NCBI GenBank assembly: GCA_905205195.1
Contig: CAJLCS010000041.1
Location: 1-15,930, forward strand
DNA length: 15,930 nucleotides
Reading direction: 5' to 3'
Source: an uncultured Eubacteriales bacterium
GTDB taxonomy: Bacteria; Bacillota; Clostridia; Oscillospirales; Oscillospiraceae
Part shown: positions 6,602-14,091 of the stretch, piece after piece
Numbering within the stretch: position 1 is the stretch's first letter
Layout of the letters: every line of letters starts with the position of its first letter
The notes under the pieces: model-generated
Seen by the model: only the letters and a program-made list of their open reading frames with translations
What the model was told of the DNA's origin: nothing
Database searches by the model: none
Translations under genes and position numbers: made by a program

Positions 6602-8056
6602 ATGAACTATAAAATGATCGGCCGTTTTCTGGCCCAGATCCTGTTCATCGAAGCGCTTTTTATGATCCCTGCCCTGATCATCAGCCTTTGCTGCGGGGAA
6701 ACCGCCGCCGTCGGCAGCTTCCTTATCACGCTGGCCGTCATCGTGGCCCTGGCCGGAATCCTGGCGCTGCTGTGCCGGGGCGCGGCCAGTGCCTTCCGGG
6801 CCAGAGAGGGCATGGTCTGCGTGGGCATCAGCTGGATCGTGCTGAGTCTGGTGGGGTGCCTCCCCTTTTACCTTTCCCGGGAAATTCCCCGGTATATCGA
6901 CGCGTTTTTTGAAATCGTCTCCGGCTTTACCACCACCGGCGCCTCGGTGGTGCCCAATGTGGAGGTTCTTTCCAAGGGCATTCTCTACTGGCGCAGCTTC
7001 AGCCACTGGCTGGGCGGCATGGGCGTGCTGGTGTTCCTGCTGGCCATCGTCCCCAGCGGCAAGCGGGGCGAGGGCTTTACCATGCACCTGCTCCGGGCGG
7101 AAAGCCCCGGCCCCAATGTGGGCAAGCTGGTGCCCCGGATGAAGTCCACGGCCACCATTCTGTATTTACTGTACATCGCCCTGACCATTCTGAACATCGT
7201 ATTTCTCCTGCTGGGGAAAATGCCGCTGTTCGACGCGGTCTGCACCGCCTTCGGCACCGCCGGTACCGGCGGCTTCGGCATCAAGGCCGACTCCATGGCA
7301 AGCTACAGCCCGTATCTGCAAAACGTCTGCACCGTGTTCATGCTGCTGTTCGGCATCAATTTCAGCTGCTACTATCTGCTGCTGATGAAGCAGTTCCGAG
7401 CGGTATTCAAGGACGAGGAGCTGCGGCTGTATCTGGGCATGGTGGCGGTGTGCATCGTGATGATTGTGCTCAACCTCCGGGGCTTTTACGGCACGCTGGC
7501 GGATACCGTCCACCATGCGGCGTTTCAGGTTTCCAGTATCATCACCACCACCGGCTTTGCCACCACGGACTTTGATATGTGGCCCACCTTCTCCAAGGCC
7601 ATCCTGTTGTGCCTGATGGTGGTGGGCGCCTGCGCCGGATCCACCGGCGGCGGCCTGAAATGCGCCCGGGTGCTGCTGCTGGTGAAGAGCCTGAAGCGGA
7701 ATATCCAGCGGGTCATGCATCCCCAGCGGGTGCAGGTGGTCCGGGTCAGCGGGCAGGTGGTCAGTGAGAAGGTCCTCGATAACTGCAACGCCTATCTGGC
7801 GGCCTATGTGATTATCGCCAGTGTCAGCTTTGCCATTCTCTCGCTGGACGGGTTCTCCATAACCACCAATCTGTCCGCCATGCTGTCCTGCTTCAACAAC
7901 ATCGGCCCGGGTCTGGAGCTGGTGGGCCCCACCAGCAGCTTCGCGGCCTATGGCACGCTGTCCAAGCTGGTGCTGATTCTGGATATGCTGGCCGGGCGGC
8001 TGGAAATCTTCCCGATTCTCGTTCTGTTCTCCCGCAACACCTGGATTAACCGATAA
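6602..8056 (+). CDS. trkH: Trk-type potassium transporter membrane subunit TrkH
   Basis: A 484-residue, highly hydrophobic membrane protein forming the K+ pore of the Trk system. The four P-loop filter segments of the TrkH/KtrB superfamily are visible: FTTTGASV (about 109-116), GTAGTGGFG (218-226), ITTTGFATTDF (314-324) and NNIGPGLE (432-439). HWLGGMGVLVF (135-145) and GACAGSTGGGLKCARVLLLVK (342-362), the intramembrane-loop/M4 region typical of TrkH, are also present. The ATG is preceded by AAGGAGCG. It lies 11 bp behind trkA, and transcription should end at the strong hairpin starting 9 bp after the stop. Confidence 0.95.
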   Translation: MNYKMIGRFLAQILFIEALFMIPALIISLCCGETAAVGSFLITLAVIVALAGILALLCRGAASAFRAREGMVCVGISWIVLSLVGCLPFYLSREIPRYIDAFFEIVSGFTTTGASVVPNVEVLSKGILYWRSFSHWLGGMGVLVFLLAIVPSGKRGEGFTMHLLRAESPGPNVGKLVPRMKSTATILYLLYIALTILNIVFLLLGKMPLFDAVCTAFGTAGTGGFGIKADSMASYSPYLQNVCTVFMLLFGINFSCYYLLLMKQFRAVFKDEELRLYLGMVAVCIVMIVLNLRGFYGTLADTVHHAAFQVSSIITTTGFATTDFDMWPTFSKAILLCLMVVGACAGSTGGGLKCARVLLLVKSLKRNIQRVMHPQRVQVVRVSGQVVSEKVLDNCNAYLAAYVIIASVSFAILSLDGFSITTNLSAMLSCFNNIGPGLELVGPTSSFAAYGTLSKLVLILDMLAGRLEIFPILVLFSRNTWINR

Positions 8057-8064
8057 AAAAGTGC

Positions 8065-8111
8065 AAAAAGGTACCGTACGGCGTTTTTATTGCCATACGG
8101 TACCTTTTTTT
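8065..8111. terminator. Bidirectional rho-independent terminator between trkH and sufU
   Basis: A long stem pairs 8065-8082 with 8092-8109 (18 positions, one C-A mismatch) around a short AT-rich loop, flanked by A-runs on the left and a seven-T run on the right. Read from the left it ends trkH with a T-tract; read from the right it ends the suf operon, the A-run at 8055-8060/8065-8069 giving U-runs in that direction. The sufU stop codon (8110-8112) lies at the edge of the stem. Confidence 0.9.
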
Positions 8112-8544
8112 ATTCGCTTTTTTCCTGATCGACCGCCTGCGACAGCGTCCGCCAGCCCAGCATGGCACATTTGACCCGGGCCGGCATATGGGCGATATCC
8201 GCCAGCGCCGAGGCCTCCTCCAGGCTGTCGATCTCCTCCGGCGTCGCCTCCCCGTGAATCATCCGCTGAAACAGCTCCGCCAGACGGAGTGCCTCCTCTT
8301 TCTTTTTCCCGATAATCATGCCCAGCATGATATCGGCCGAGGCCTGGGAAATGGCGCAGCCGTCGCCGACGAAGGCCCCGTCGGTAATCACGTCGCCGTC
8401 GGTTTTCAGCTTCAGCACAATGTCGTCGCCGCAGCTGGGGTTGACCCCCTCCAGCACGATATCCGCATCCGGCAGATCATGCTTGAATTCCGGATGAATG
8501 TTGTGTTCGGTAAGGATTTCGTTATAAAAGCTTCTATTTTCCAT
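8110..8544 (-). CDS. sufU: Fe-S assembly sulfur-relay/scaffold protein SufU
   Basis: A 144-residue IscU-like protein of the Gram-positive SUF system that accepts sulfur from SufS through its zinc site. The three metal-binding cysteines are visible: C38 in GVNPSCGDD (with D40), C63 in GDGCAISQASADIM and C126 in RVKCAMLGW. The roughly 20-residue insertion between the second and third cysteines relative to IscU (around HGEATPEEIDSLEEASALADIAHMP) marks SufU rather than IscU/NifU. The start chosen is the ATG at 8542-8544, which begins the conserved MENRSFYNEILTEH and overlaps the sufS end by 11 bp, with GGGAGAG as ribosome binding site in sufS. The open frame reaches back to 8754 only as a shadow of sufS. 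Last gene of the suf operon. Confidence 0.95.
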   Translation of the reverse strand: MENRSFYNEILTEHNIHPEFKHDLPDADIVLEGVNPSCGDDIVLKLKTDGDVITDGAFVGDGCAISQASADIMLGMIIGKKKEEALRLAELFQRMIHGEATPEEIDSLEEASALADIAHMPARVKCAMLGWRTLSQAVDQEKSE

Positions 8545-9745
8545 ATCCCATTCTCTCCCTGATGCTTGCCAGGCTGGCAAGGAAACGGTCCGCGTCGGCC
8601 CGGGTGTTGTAAAACGCAAAGCTGGCCCGGGTGGTGGCGTGATAACCCAGATACTCCAGCAGCGGCTGGGCGCAGTGATGACCGGCCCGGACGTCCACGC
8701 CGTCCGCCGCCAGAATTTCACTGACGTCGTGGGGATGGACCCCGTCCACGGCAAAGGACAGGATGCCGGTATGCTCCGCCGGGTCCGCCGAGCCGAGGAG
8801 ATGGACGTGGGGCATTTCCTCCATGGCCGCCATGGTGTAGGCCGTCAGCTCCAACTCCTGACGATGCACGGTTTCAAAGCCGATGCCGGAAACATAGTCG
8901 ATAGCGGCCGCCAGCCCCACCGCCCCCGGCGCATTGACGGTGCCCGCTTCAAATTTATGGGGCAGCTCCGCAAAAACGGCGCCGTCTCTTGACACGGATT
9001 CGATCATCTCGCCGCCGGTGAGAAACGGCGGCATGGCGTCCAGCAGCGCCTCCCGCCCGTAGAGAACGCCGATGCCCATGGGACCGTAGAGCTTGTGGCC
9101 GGAAAAGGCGAAGAAATCGGCATCCAGCTCCCGGACGTTCACCGGCAGATGGGGCGTGCTCTGGGCGCCGTCCACCACCATCACCGCGCCGCGGCGGTGG
9201 GCAAGGTCGGCAATTTCTCGGATGGGGTACACCCGCCCCAGCACGTTGGAAACCTGGGTCATGGCAACCAGCCGGGTTTTGTCGGTGATGACCGTCTCCG
9301 CCCGGTTCAGATCCAGGCTGCCGTCCGGCTCACATTCCAGATAGCGCAGCGCGGCGCCGGTCTGGCGGCACACCATCTGCCACGGCAGCAGGTCGCTGTG
9401 ATGCTCCATGATGGAGACCACCACCTCGTCGCCGGGGTGCAGATGAGTCAGGCCGTAGCTGTAGGCCACCAGATTGATGCTTTCCGTGGTGTTCCGGGTG
9501 AAGATAATCTCGCTGCCGCGGGCCGCGCCGATGAATTTCCGGACCGTCTGCCGGGCATTTTCGTAGTCCTCCGTGGCCTCCACGCTGAGGGGATACAGCC
9601 CCCGCAGGGGATTGGCGTTGTGGCTCCGGTAAAACCGATCCACCGCCTCCAGTACCGCCCGGGGCCGCTGGGCCGTGGCGGCATTGTCCAGATAGGCGGT
9701 ATCGCTGCTTTGCAGCAGCGGAAAATCCTGCTTAAAGTTCGTCAT
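8534..9745 (-). CDS. sufS: Cysteine desulfurase SufS
   Basis: A 403-residue PLP enzyme that takes sulfur from L-cysteine as a persulfide and passes it to SufU. The N-terminal LDNAATAQRP, the cofactor-binding DGAQSTPHLPVNVRELDADFFAFSGHKLYGPMGIGVLYG with PLP lysine K218, and the catalytic loop VRAGHHCAQPLLEYLG with C358 are all present. The RAGHHCAQP form and length are those of group II (SufS/CsdA) desulfurases. The gene overlaps the sufD end by 14 bp and sufU by 11 bp, so translation of sufD-sufS-sufU is likely coupled. The ATG at 9743-9745 has GGCGGGCAGGACG just before it. Confidence 0.96.
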   Translation of the reverse strand: MTNFKQDFPLLQSSDTAYLDNAATAQRPRAVLEAVDRFYRSHNANPLRGLYPLSVEATEDYENARQTVRKFIGAARGSEIIFTRNTTESINLVAYSYGLTHLHPGDEVVVSIMEHHSDLLPWQMVCRQTGAALRYLECEPDGSLDLNRAETVITDKTRLVAMTQVSNVLGRVYPIREIADLAHRRGAVMVVDGAQSTPHLPVNVRELDADFFAFSGHKLYGPMGIGVLYGREALLDAMPPFLTGGEMIESVSRDGAVFAELPHKFEAGTVNAPGAVGLAAAIDYVSGIGFETVHRQELELTAYTMAAMEEMPHVHLLGSADPAEHTGILSFAVDGVHPHDVSEILAADGVDVRAGHHCAQPLLEYLGYHATTRASFAFYNTRADADRFLASLASIRERMGYGK

Positions 9746-10664
9746 CGTCCTGCCCGCCTATCGCCTTGAAGATTTTTTCTCTGGTCTGCGGATCGTCGAT
9801 CATCCGGGCCAGACGCTCCAGCGCCGCCCGGGCCATCATGTTTTCCGCCGTCTGCCGGTCAAAGCCCCGGCTTTCAAAGTAAAAGAGCGTCTGCTCGTCC
9901 AGCTCGCCGATGGTGGCGCCGTGGGTGCCCTCCACGTTTTCCTCCGCGCAGAGGATCAGCGGCACGGTTTTGTTGACCGCGTCCTCCCCCAGCATCAGCA
10001 CCGTCTCCTGCTCGCTGCCCACGGAACCGGCAGAGCCGGTTTTGAAGTCGATGGTGCCCCGGAACACCTTTTGCGCCCCGTCTTTCAGCGCCCCGGCGGC
10101 GCTGATTTCGCTTTCGGTTTTCTTGCCGAAATGATTCACCGCCAGATTCAGATCCACGGTCTGGCTGCTCTGCCCCAGATAGCCGATATCCGCCTGCAGG
10201 GCGCTGCCGTCGCCCGTCAGATCCACCCGGCTGTCGGCGTACACGTCCCCATTTCCCGGGAAAATCTGAATCAGCTCCGCTTTGCCCCCTTCGGCGCAGG
10301 TGCCGGTAACGGCAGTTCGCAGAATCGTCCCGGGCTTGCTCAGCTGCACCTGAATCAGCCGGATCCGGGCATTTTTCCCGATTTCCAGCACCGTCTCCAC
10401 CGACAGATTGCCGGTATTTTCATAGCATTCGATGGCCGTCATGGCTGTCCCTTCCGGGGCGGAAAGCCGGACGGTCCGGTGGCTGTAGTCCCCCTGCCCG
10501 CCGACGGTCAGGCAAAGTGCAGGATGCTGCACCGCGTCATAGGCGTCGGTCCCGAGATCCACCGATCCTGCCGTATCCCAGGGGAGAACGGCCTCGTTGA
10601 CCTTCAGCCGGTTCCAGGTCCGGGTGGGAAGGCGATCAATCACGATTGTCTGTGTCTGTTCCAT
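9732..10664 (-). CDS. sufD: Fe-S cluster assembly protein SufD
   Basis: A 310-residue SufB/SufD-family beta-helix protein that forms the SufBCD scaffold. The C-terminal half carries the family core: SAAGALKDGAQKVFRGTIDFKTGSAGSVGSEQETVLMLGEDAVNKTVPLILCAEENVEGTHGATIGELDEQTLFYFESRGFDRQTAENMM. H248 in EGTHGATIG aligns by motif with the histidine of Escherichia coli SufD at the SufB-SufD interface. It is on the short side for SufD (commonly 380-430 residues), mostly in the N-terminal part, which is common in clostridial versions. It follows sufB by 16 bp with a very strong GAGGAGGAG ribosome binding site. Confidence 0.93.
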   Translation of the reverse strand: MEQTQTIVIDRLPTRTWNRLKVNEAVLPWDTAGSVDLGTDAYDAVQHPALCLTVGGQGDYSHRTVRLSAPEGTAMTAIECYENTGNLSVETVLEIGKNARIRLIQVQLSKPGTILRTAVTGTCAEGGKAELIQIFPGNGDVYADSRVDLTGDGSALQADIGYLGQSSQTVDLNLAVNHFGKKTESEISAAGALKDGAQKVFRGTIDFKTGSAGSVGSEQETVLMLGEDAVNKTVPLILCAEENVEGTHGATIGELDEQTLFYFESRGFDRQTAENMMARAALERLARMIDDPQTREKIFKAIGGQDDDEL

Positions 10665-10680
10665 ATTGGATCTCCTCCTC

Positions 10681-12087
10681 TCAGCCGATGCTGCCCTTCA
10701 TTTCCAGGCGGATCAGATTGTTCATTTCCACGGCATATTCCACCGGCAGTTCCTTGGACACGTTGTCCGCAAAGCCGCTGACAATCAGCGCCCGGGCGTC
10801 CTCTTCGCTCATGCCGCGGCTCATCAGGTAGAACACCGCGTCGCCGCTGATGCTGCCGATTTTAGCCTCGTGGCCCACGGCCGCATCCCGGGTCCGGATG
10901 TCCATGGCCGGAATGGTATCCGACCGGGATTCGGAGTCCAGCATCAGGGACTGGCAGGAAACCGAAGATTTGGCACCCTTGGCGGTTTTCTCCACCACCA
11001 CGCTGCTGCGGAAGGTACTGATGCCGCCGCTCTTGCTGATGGACCGGGTGTTCATGTAGGAACTGGTATCCTGGCCCATATGGACCACCTTGGCGCCGGT
11101 GTCCAGATTCTGTCCCTGCCCGGCAAAGGTCACGCCGGTGAACTCCATCCGGGCATGGTCGCCCTTCAGGATGGTCATGGGGTACAGACAGCCCACATGG
11201 GAGCCGAAGGAGCCGGACACCCATTCCATCACGCCGCCTTCCTCCACCAGCGCCCGCTTGGTGTTCAGGTTGTACATATTCTTCGACCAGTTTTCAATGG
11301 TGGAATAGCGCAGCTTGGCGTTTTTCTTGACATAAAGCTCCACGCAGCCGGCATGGAGGTTGGCCACATTGTATTTGGGCGCCGAGCAGCCCTCGATAAA
11401 GTGCAGGCTGGCCCCCTCGTCCACGATAATCAGCGTGTGCTCAAACTGCCCCGCGCCCTTGGCGTTGAGCCGGAAATAGGACTGAAGCGGAATGGACACC
11501 TCCACGCCCTTGGGCACATAGACGAAGGATCCGCCGGACCAGACGGCGCCGTGCAGCGCGGCAAACTTGTGGTCCGTCGGCGGTACCAGCTTCATGAAGT
11601 ACTTTTTCACCATGTCGGCGTACTCGCCGTGGAGGGCGCTTTCCATATCCGTGTACACCACGCCCTGGGCCGCGACCTCCGCCTTCACATTGTGGTAAAC
11701 CAGCTCCGAATCGTACTGCGCGCCCACACCGGCCAGCGATTTCCGCTCGGCCTGAGGAATGCCCAGACGCTCGAAGGTATCCTTGATGTCCTGGGGCACG
11801 TTTTTCCAGTTGTTCTGCATCTTGGTGTTAGGACGGACATAGGTCGCAATATGGTCAATGTCCAGCCCGTCCAGAGACGGGCCCCAATCGGGCACCTTCA
11901 GCTCGTTGTAAATCTGAAGGGAATGAAGCCGGAACTGCTGCATCCAGACGGGATCGTTTTTCTCCTTGGACAGCTGATCCACAATGTCCGGCGTCAGACC
12001 GGCCTGCATCCGGAAGGCATCGTGCTCCGGATCCCGGATATCGTAGACGCTGCGGTCGATATCCTCCACATAGCTTTTTTCGCTCAT
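10681..12087 (-). CDS. sufB: Fe-S cluster assembly scaffold protein SufB
   Basis: A 468-residue scaffold subunit on which new Fe-S clusters are built within SufBCD. Typical blocks are YVEDIDRSVYDIRDPEHDAFRMQAGLTPDIVDQLSKEKNDPVWMQQFRL at the N-terminus, the LHGAVWSGGSFVYVPKGVEVSIPLQSYFRLNAKGAGQFEHTLIIVDEGASLHFIEGCSAP core, and the C-terminal SSVSCQSLMLDSESRSDTIPAMDIRTRDAAVGHEAKIGSISGDAVFYLMSRG. C378 and H406 match the cysteine and nearby conserved histidine region linked to cluster assembly in E. coli SufB (C405 is the well-studied residue). Its start overlaps the sufC stop in an ATGA junction. Full length. Confidence 0.96.
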   Translation of the reverse strand: MSEKSYVEDIDRSVYDIRDPEHDAFRMQAGLTPDIVDQLSKEKNDPVWMQQFRLHSLQIYNELKVPDWGPSLDGLDIDHIATYVRPNTKMQNNWKNVPQDIKDTFERLGIPQAERKSLAGVGAQYDSELVYHNVKAEVAAQGVVYTDMESALHGEYADMVKKYFMKLVPPTDHKFAALHGAVWSGGSFVYVPKGVEVSIPLQSYFRLNAKGAGQFEHTLIIVDEGASLHFIEGCSAPKYNVANLHAGCVELYVKKNAKLRYSTIENWSKNMYNLNTKRALVEEGGVMEWVSGSFGSHVGCLYPMTILKGDHARMEFTGVTFAGQGQNLDTGAKVVHMGQDTSSYMNTRSISKSGGISTFRSSVVVEKTAKGAKSSVSCQSLMLDSESRSDTIPAMDIRTRDAAVGHEAKIGSISGDAVFYLMSRGMSEEDARALIVSGFADNVSKELPVEYAVEMNNLIRLEMKGSIG

Positions 12088-12845
12088 GACCGGTCCCCCG
12101 TCGCTTTCAGCGCGCCGAAGCCCTTTTCGTTGATTTCCTCCACCAGCTCCGGACCGCCCTCCCGGACGATGACGCCGTTTTCCATCACATGGGCCTGATC
12201 CACCGTCAGGGCCTCCAGAATCCGGGTGCTGTGCGTGATAATCAGCAGTGAGCCGTGGGTCCGCTCCCGGAACAGGCGGACGCCGTTGGACACGGTCCGC
12301 ACCGCGTCCACGTCCAGGCCGGAGTCGGTTTCGTCCAGAATGGCCAGCTGGGGCTCCAGCATCAGCATCTGCAGAATTTCCGCCTTCTTCTTTTCGCCGC
12401 CGGAAAAGCCCACGTTCAGATCACGCTCGGCGTAGGATTCGTTCATCTGCAGCAGCTTCATGGTTTCCGTCAGCTTTTTCCGGAAATCCCACAGCCGCAG
12501 GCGGCTGCCGGTTTTCTGCTCCAGAGCGCTGCGGATAAAGGCGCTGAGGCTCACGCCGGGGACCTCCAGCGGATTCTGGAAGGACAGGAAAATGCCCTTT
12601 TTCGCCCGCACGTTCACAGGCATTTCCGTAATATTCTCCCCGTTGAACCAGATCTCGCCTTCCGAAACGGTATAGGCGGGATTACCGGTCACGGCATAGC
12701 CCAGCGTGGATTTTCCGGTGCCGTTGGGGCCCATGAGCACATGGGTCTCGTCCCGGCCCACGGTCAGATTGACGCCGTGGAGGATTTCCTTGTCCTCCAC
12801 GCCGACGTGAAGATTGTGAACCTCAAGTAAGGTATTGTTTTTCAT
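12084..12845 (-). CDS. sufC: Fe-S cluster assembly ATPase SufC
   Basis: A 253-residue ABC-type ATPase that drives conformational change in SufBCD; it is cytosolic, not a transporter. Walker A is GPNGTGKST at residues 39-47, the Q-loop is LSFQNPLEVPGVS (about 88-99), the ABC signature FSGGEKKKAEILQ at 147-159, Walker B LAILDE at 167-172, then DSGLDVDA and the switch histidine in IITHSTRIL. The SGGEKKK signature and SGLDVDA are hallmarks of SufC. It is the first gene of sufC-sufB-sufD-sufS-sufU. The ATG at 12843-12845 has a GAGGGAG ribosome binding site; the operon promoter lies 90-120 bp upstream behind a structured leader. Confidence 0.96.
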   Translation of the reverse strand: MKNNTLLEVHNLHVGVEDKEILHGVNLTVGRDETHVLMGPNGTGKSTLGYAVTGNPAYTVSEGEIWFNGENITEMPVNVRAKKGIFLSFQNPLEVPGVSLSAFIRSALEQKTGSRLRLWDFRKKLTETMKLLQMNESYAERDLNVGFSGGEKKKAEILQMLMLEPQLAILDETDSGLDVDAVRTVSNGVRLFRERTHGSLLIITHSTRILEALTVDQAHVMENGVIVREGGPELVEEINEKGFGALKATGDRS

Positions 12846-12873
12846 AAAACTCCCTCATTTCTCTGGTTTTTAT

Positions 12874-12903
12874 GGAACGGCTGCACAGGCAGCCGAAAGT
12901 TCC
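12874..12903 (-). promoter_or_regulatory. Hairpin in the suf operon leader
   Basis: The minus-strand leader holds a compound stem: outer arms GGAAC / GTTCC, and an inner perfect 6-bp stem GGCTGC / GCAGCC with a four-base loop, with a four-base bulge (TTTC) on one side. It lies between the transcription start region (about 12927) and the sufC ribosome binding site (12851-12856). No T-tract follows on the minus strand (ATAAAAACC follows), so it is not a standard terminator. It could stabilise the mRNA or bind a regulator; I match it to no known riboswitch class. Confidence 0.5.
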
Positions 12904-12933
12904 GTCGTTTACCGGCCGTTTTTGACCGCTATC

Positions 12934-12963
12934 ATTATAATCCCGCGCCTGCGGCAGTGTCAA
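12934..12963 (-). promoter_or_regulatory. Promoter of the suf operon
   Basis: On the minus strand, a consensus TTGACA (12958-12963), an 18-bp spacer and a consensus TATAAT (12934-12939). This is the strongest-looking promoter of the window. The predicted leader to sufC is about 80 bases. Confidence 0.88.
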
Positions 12964-12980
12964 GGGTTCCGGCGGATAAA

Positions 12981-12999
12981 ACCTACCAAAATTATAGGT
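12981..12999. promoter_or_regulatory. Inverted repeat ACCTA-N9-TAGGT upstream of the suf promoter
   Basis: ACCTA (12981-12985) and TAGGT (12995-12999) form a dyad with A/T-rich flanks and centre, about 18 bp upstream of the suf -35 box in an otherwise free divergent region. The A/T-CC...GG-A/T look recalls Rrf2-family (IscR type 2-like) sites, but the CC-to-GG spacing is 13 bp here rather than the 15 bp of the E. coli IscR type 2 consensus, so the identity of any binding protein is open. Confidence 0.3.
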
Positions 13000-13054
13000 A
13001 AATCAGGCAGCCCTTTCCGGCTTTCCGCCAAAGGCGGTTTTCCGAGAAAAAACG

Positions 13055-13083
13055 TTGCACTTTTTCCCGCCATCAGGTACAAT
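13055..13083 (+). promoter_or_regulatory. Promoter of the TrmH-family methyltransferase gene
   Basis: TTGCAC (13055-13060), 17-bp spacer, TACAAT (13078-13083), 33 bp before the ATG. It diverges from the suf promoter. A short hairpin CCGCC-AAA-GGCGG (13025-13037) lies just upstream and belongs to no obvious unit. Confidence 0.75.
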
Positions 13084-13116
13084 AAGGGAAAGAATCAAAA
13101 CAGGCAGGGATCAAAC

Positions 13117-13944
13117 ATGGCAATCACGGAAATCACCGATCTATCCGCGCCGGAGCTGGATCTGTTCCTCCGGCTGACGGAGGCCCAGCTGAGAAACAGG
13201 CTGGAACCGGAAAAGGGCATTTTTATTGCGGAGAGTCCCAAGGTCATCGGCACGGCGCTGGACTGCGGCTGTGAGCCGGTGGCCATTCTGGCGGAGCGCA
13301 AACATCTGCCGACCCAGGTGGCCGCCATTCTGGCCCGCTGCGGCGACCTGCCGGTGTACACCGGCGATGAGGCGCTGCTGAAATCGCTGACGGGCTATTC
13401 CCTCTCCCGGGGGCTGATCTGCGCCATGCGGCGGCCCGCCCCCCAGGCGCCGGAAGCGGTGTGCCGGGGCGCCGCCCGGATTGCCGTGCTGGAAGGGATC
13501 GTGGATTCCACCAATGTGGGCGCCATTTTCCGCTCCGCCGCCGCGCTGAACATGGACGGCATTCTCCTCTCCCCTACCTGCTGTGATCCGCTGTGCCGCC
13601 GGGCGGTGCGGGTCAGCATGGGCACCGTATTTCAGATTCCCTGGGCCAGAATTGCGGAGGATCCGTCCGGGTGGCCCCATCCCGGGCTGGAACGGCTGAA
13701 GGAGTGGGGCTTCAAAACCGCTGCCATGGCGCTGAGCAAGGATGCCGTCTCCGTGGACGATCCCCGGCTGATGGCGGAGTCCCGCCTGGCCATTCTGATG
13801 GGCACGGAGGGGGACGGCTTGTCCCACGCCACCATCTCCGGCTGCGACTACACCGTGTGCATTCCCATGTCCCATCAGGTAGATTCTCTGAACGTGGCCG
13901 CCGCCAGCGCCGTGGCGTTCTGGCAGCTGCGGGCCAGACGGTAA
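13117..13944 (+). CDS. SpoU/TrmH-family RNA 2'-O-methyltransferase
   Basis: A 275-residue SPOUT methyltransferase that uses S-adenosylmethionine to methylate a ribose 2'-OH in tRNA or rRNA. An N-terminal substrate-binding part (about 14-105: LTEAQLRNRLEPEKGIFIAESPKVI...) precedes the knotted SpoU domain, whose three motifs are all present: LEGIVDSTNVGAIFRSAAAL (about 125-144, with N133 and R139), LAILMGTEGDGLS (224-236) and CIPMSHQVDSLNVAAASAVAFW (248-269). The ATG at 13117 is preceded by GGCAGGGA and a promoter at proper distance; the frame extends upstream to 12835, but that part overlaps the suf leader and promoter and looks non-coding. Substrate specificity (tRNA Gm18 versus 23S rRNA) cannot be read from sequence. 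Monocistronic, with its own terminator. Confidence 0.93.
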   Translation: MAITEITDLSAPELDLFLRLTEAQLRNRLEPEKGIFIAESPKVIGTALDCGCEPVAILAERKHLPTQVAAILARCGDLPVYTGDEALLKSLTGYSLSRGLICAMRRPAPQAPEAVCRGAARIAVLEGIVDSTNVGAIFRSAAALNMDGILLSPTCCDPLCRRAVRVSMGTVFQIPWARIAEDPSGWPHPGLERLKEWGFKTAAMALSKDAVSVDDPRLMAESRLAILMGTEGDGLSHATISGCDYTVCIPMSHQVDSLNVAAASAVAFWQLRARR

Positions 13945-13954
13945 GACCTGTTTT

Positions 13955-13986
13955 CGCCGCCCGGCGTCTGCCGGGCGGCGATTTTG
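13955..13986 (+). terminator. Rho-independent terminator after the methyltransferase gene
   Basis: A perfect 11-bp GC-rich stem (13955-13965 with 13970-13980) with a GTCT loop, followed by ATTTTGTGTT. It starts 10 bp after the stop codon. Confidence 0.85.
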
Positions 13987-14020
13987 TGTTCATTTCGAAA
14001 CATTTTCGCTTTTTATTTCG

Positions 14021-14049
14021 TTGACATTTGCCGGATATCGGTGTATGAT
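14021..14049 (+). promoter_or_regulatory. Promoter of the GH28-like gene
   Basis: Consensus TTGACA (14021-14026), 17-bp spacer, TATGAT (14044-14049), 42 bp before the GTG start. No clear catabolite-repression (cre) site or other operator was found in the 146-bp gap. Confidence 0.85.
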
Positions 14050-14091
14050 GGAAGGCAGTTGATACCAAACCGCAAAAAGGAAGTGTGAACT

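Noticed and set aside
10597..12198. 533-codon open frame on the plus strand, antisense to sufB
   Set aside because: It lies opposite sufD/sufB/sufC, which have clear family motifs, and its translation is rich in His, Gly and Val without recognisable domains, as expected from GC-rich third positions.
13025..13041. Short hairpin CCGCC-AAA-GGCGG followed by four Ts
   Set aside because: A 5-bp stem upstream of the methyltransferase promoter with no gene ending before it on the plus strand; probably chance.
12835..13116. N-terminal extension of the TrmH-family frame
   Set aside because: It covers the suf ribosome binding site, leader and both divergent promoters; the ATG at 13117 begins the conserved domain and follows its own promoter.
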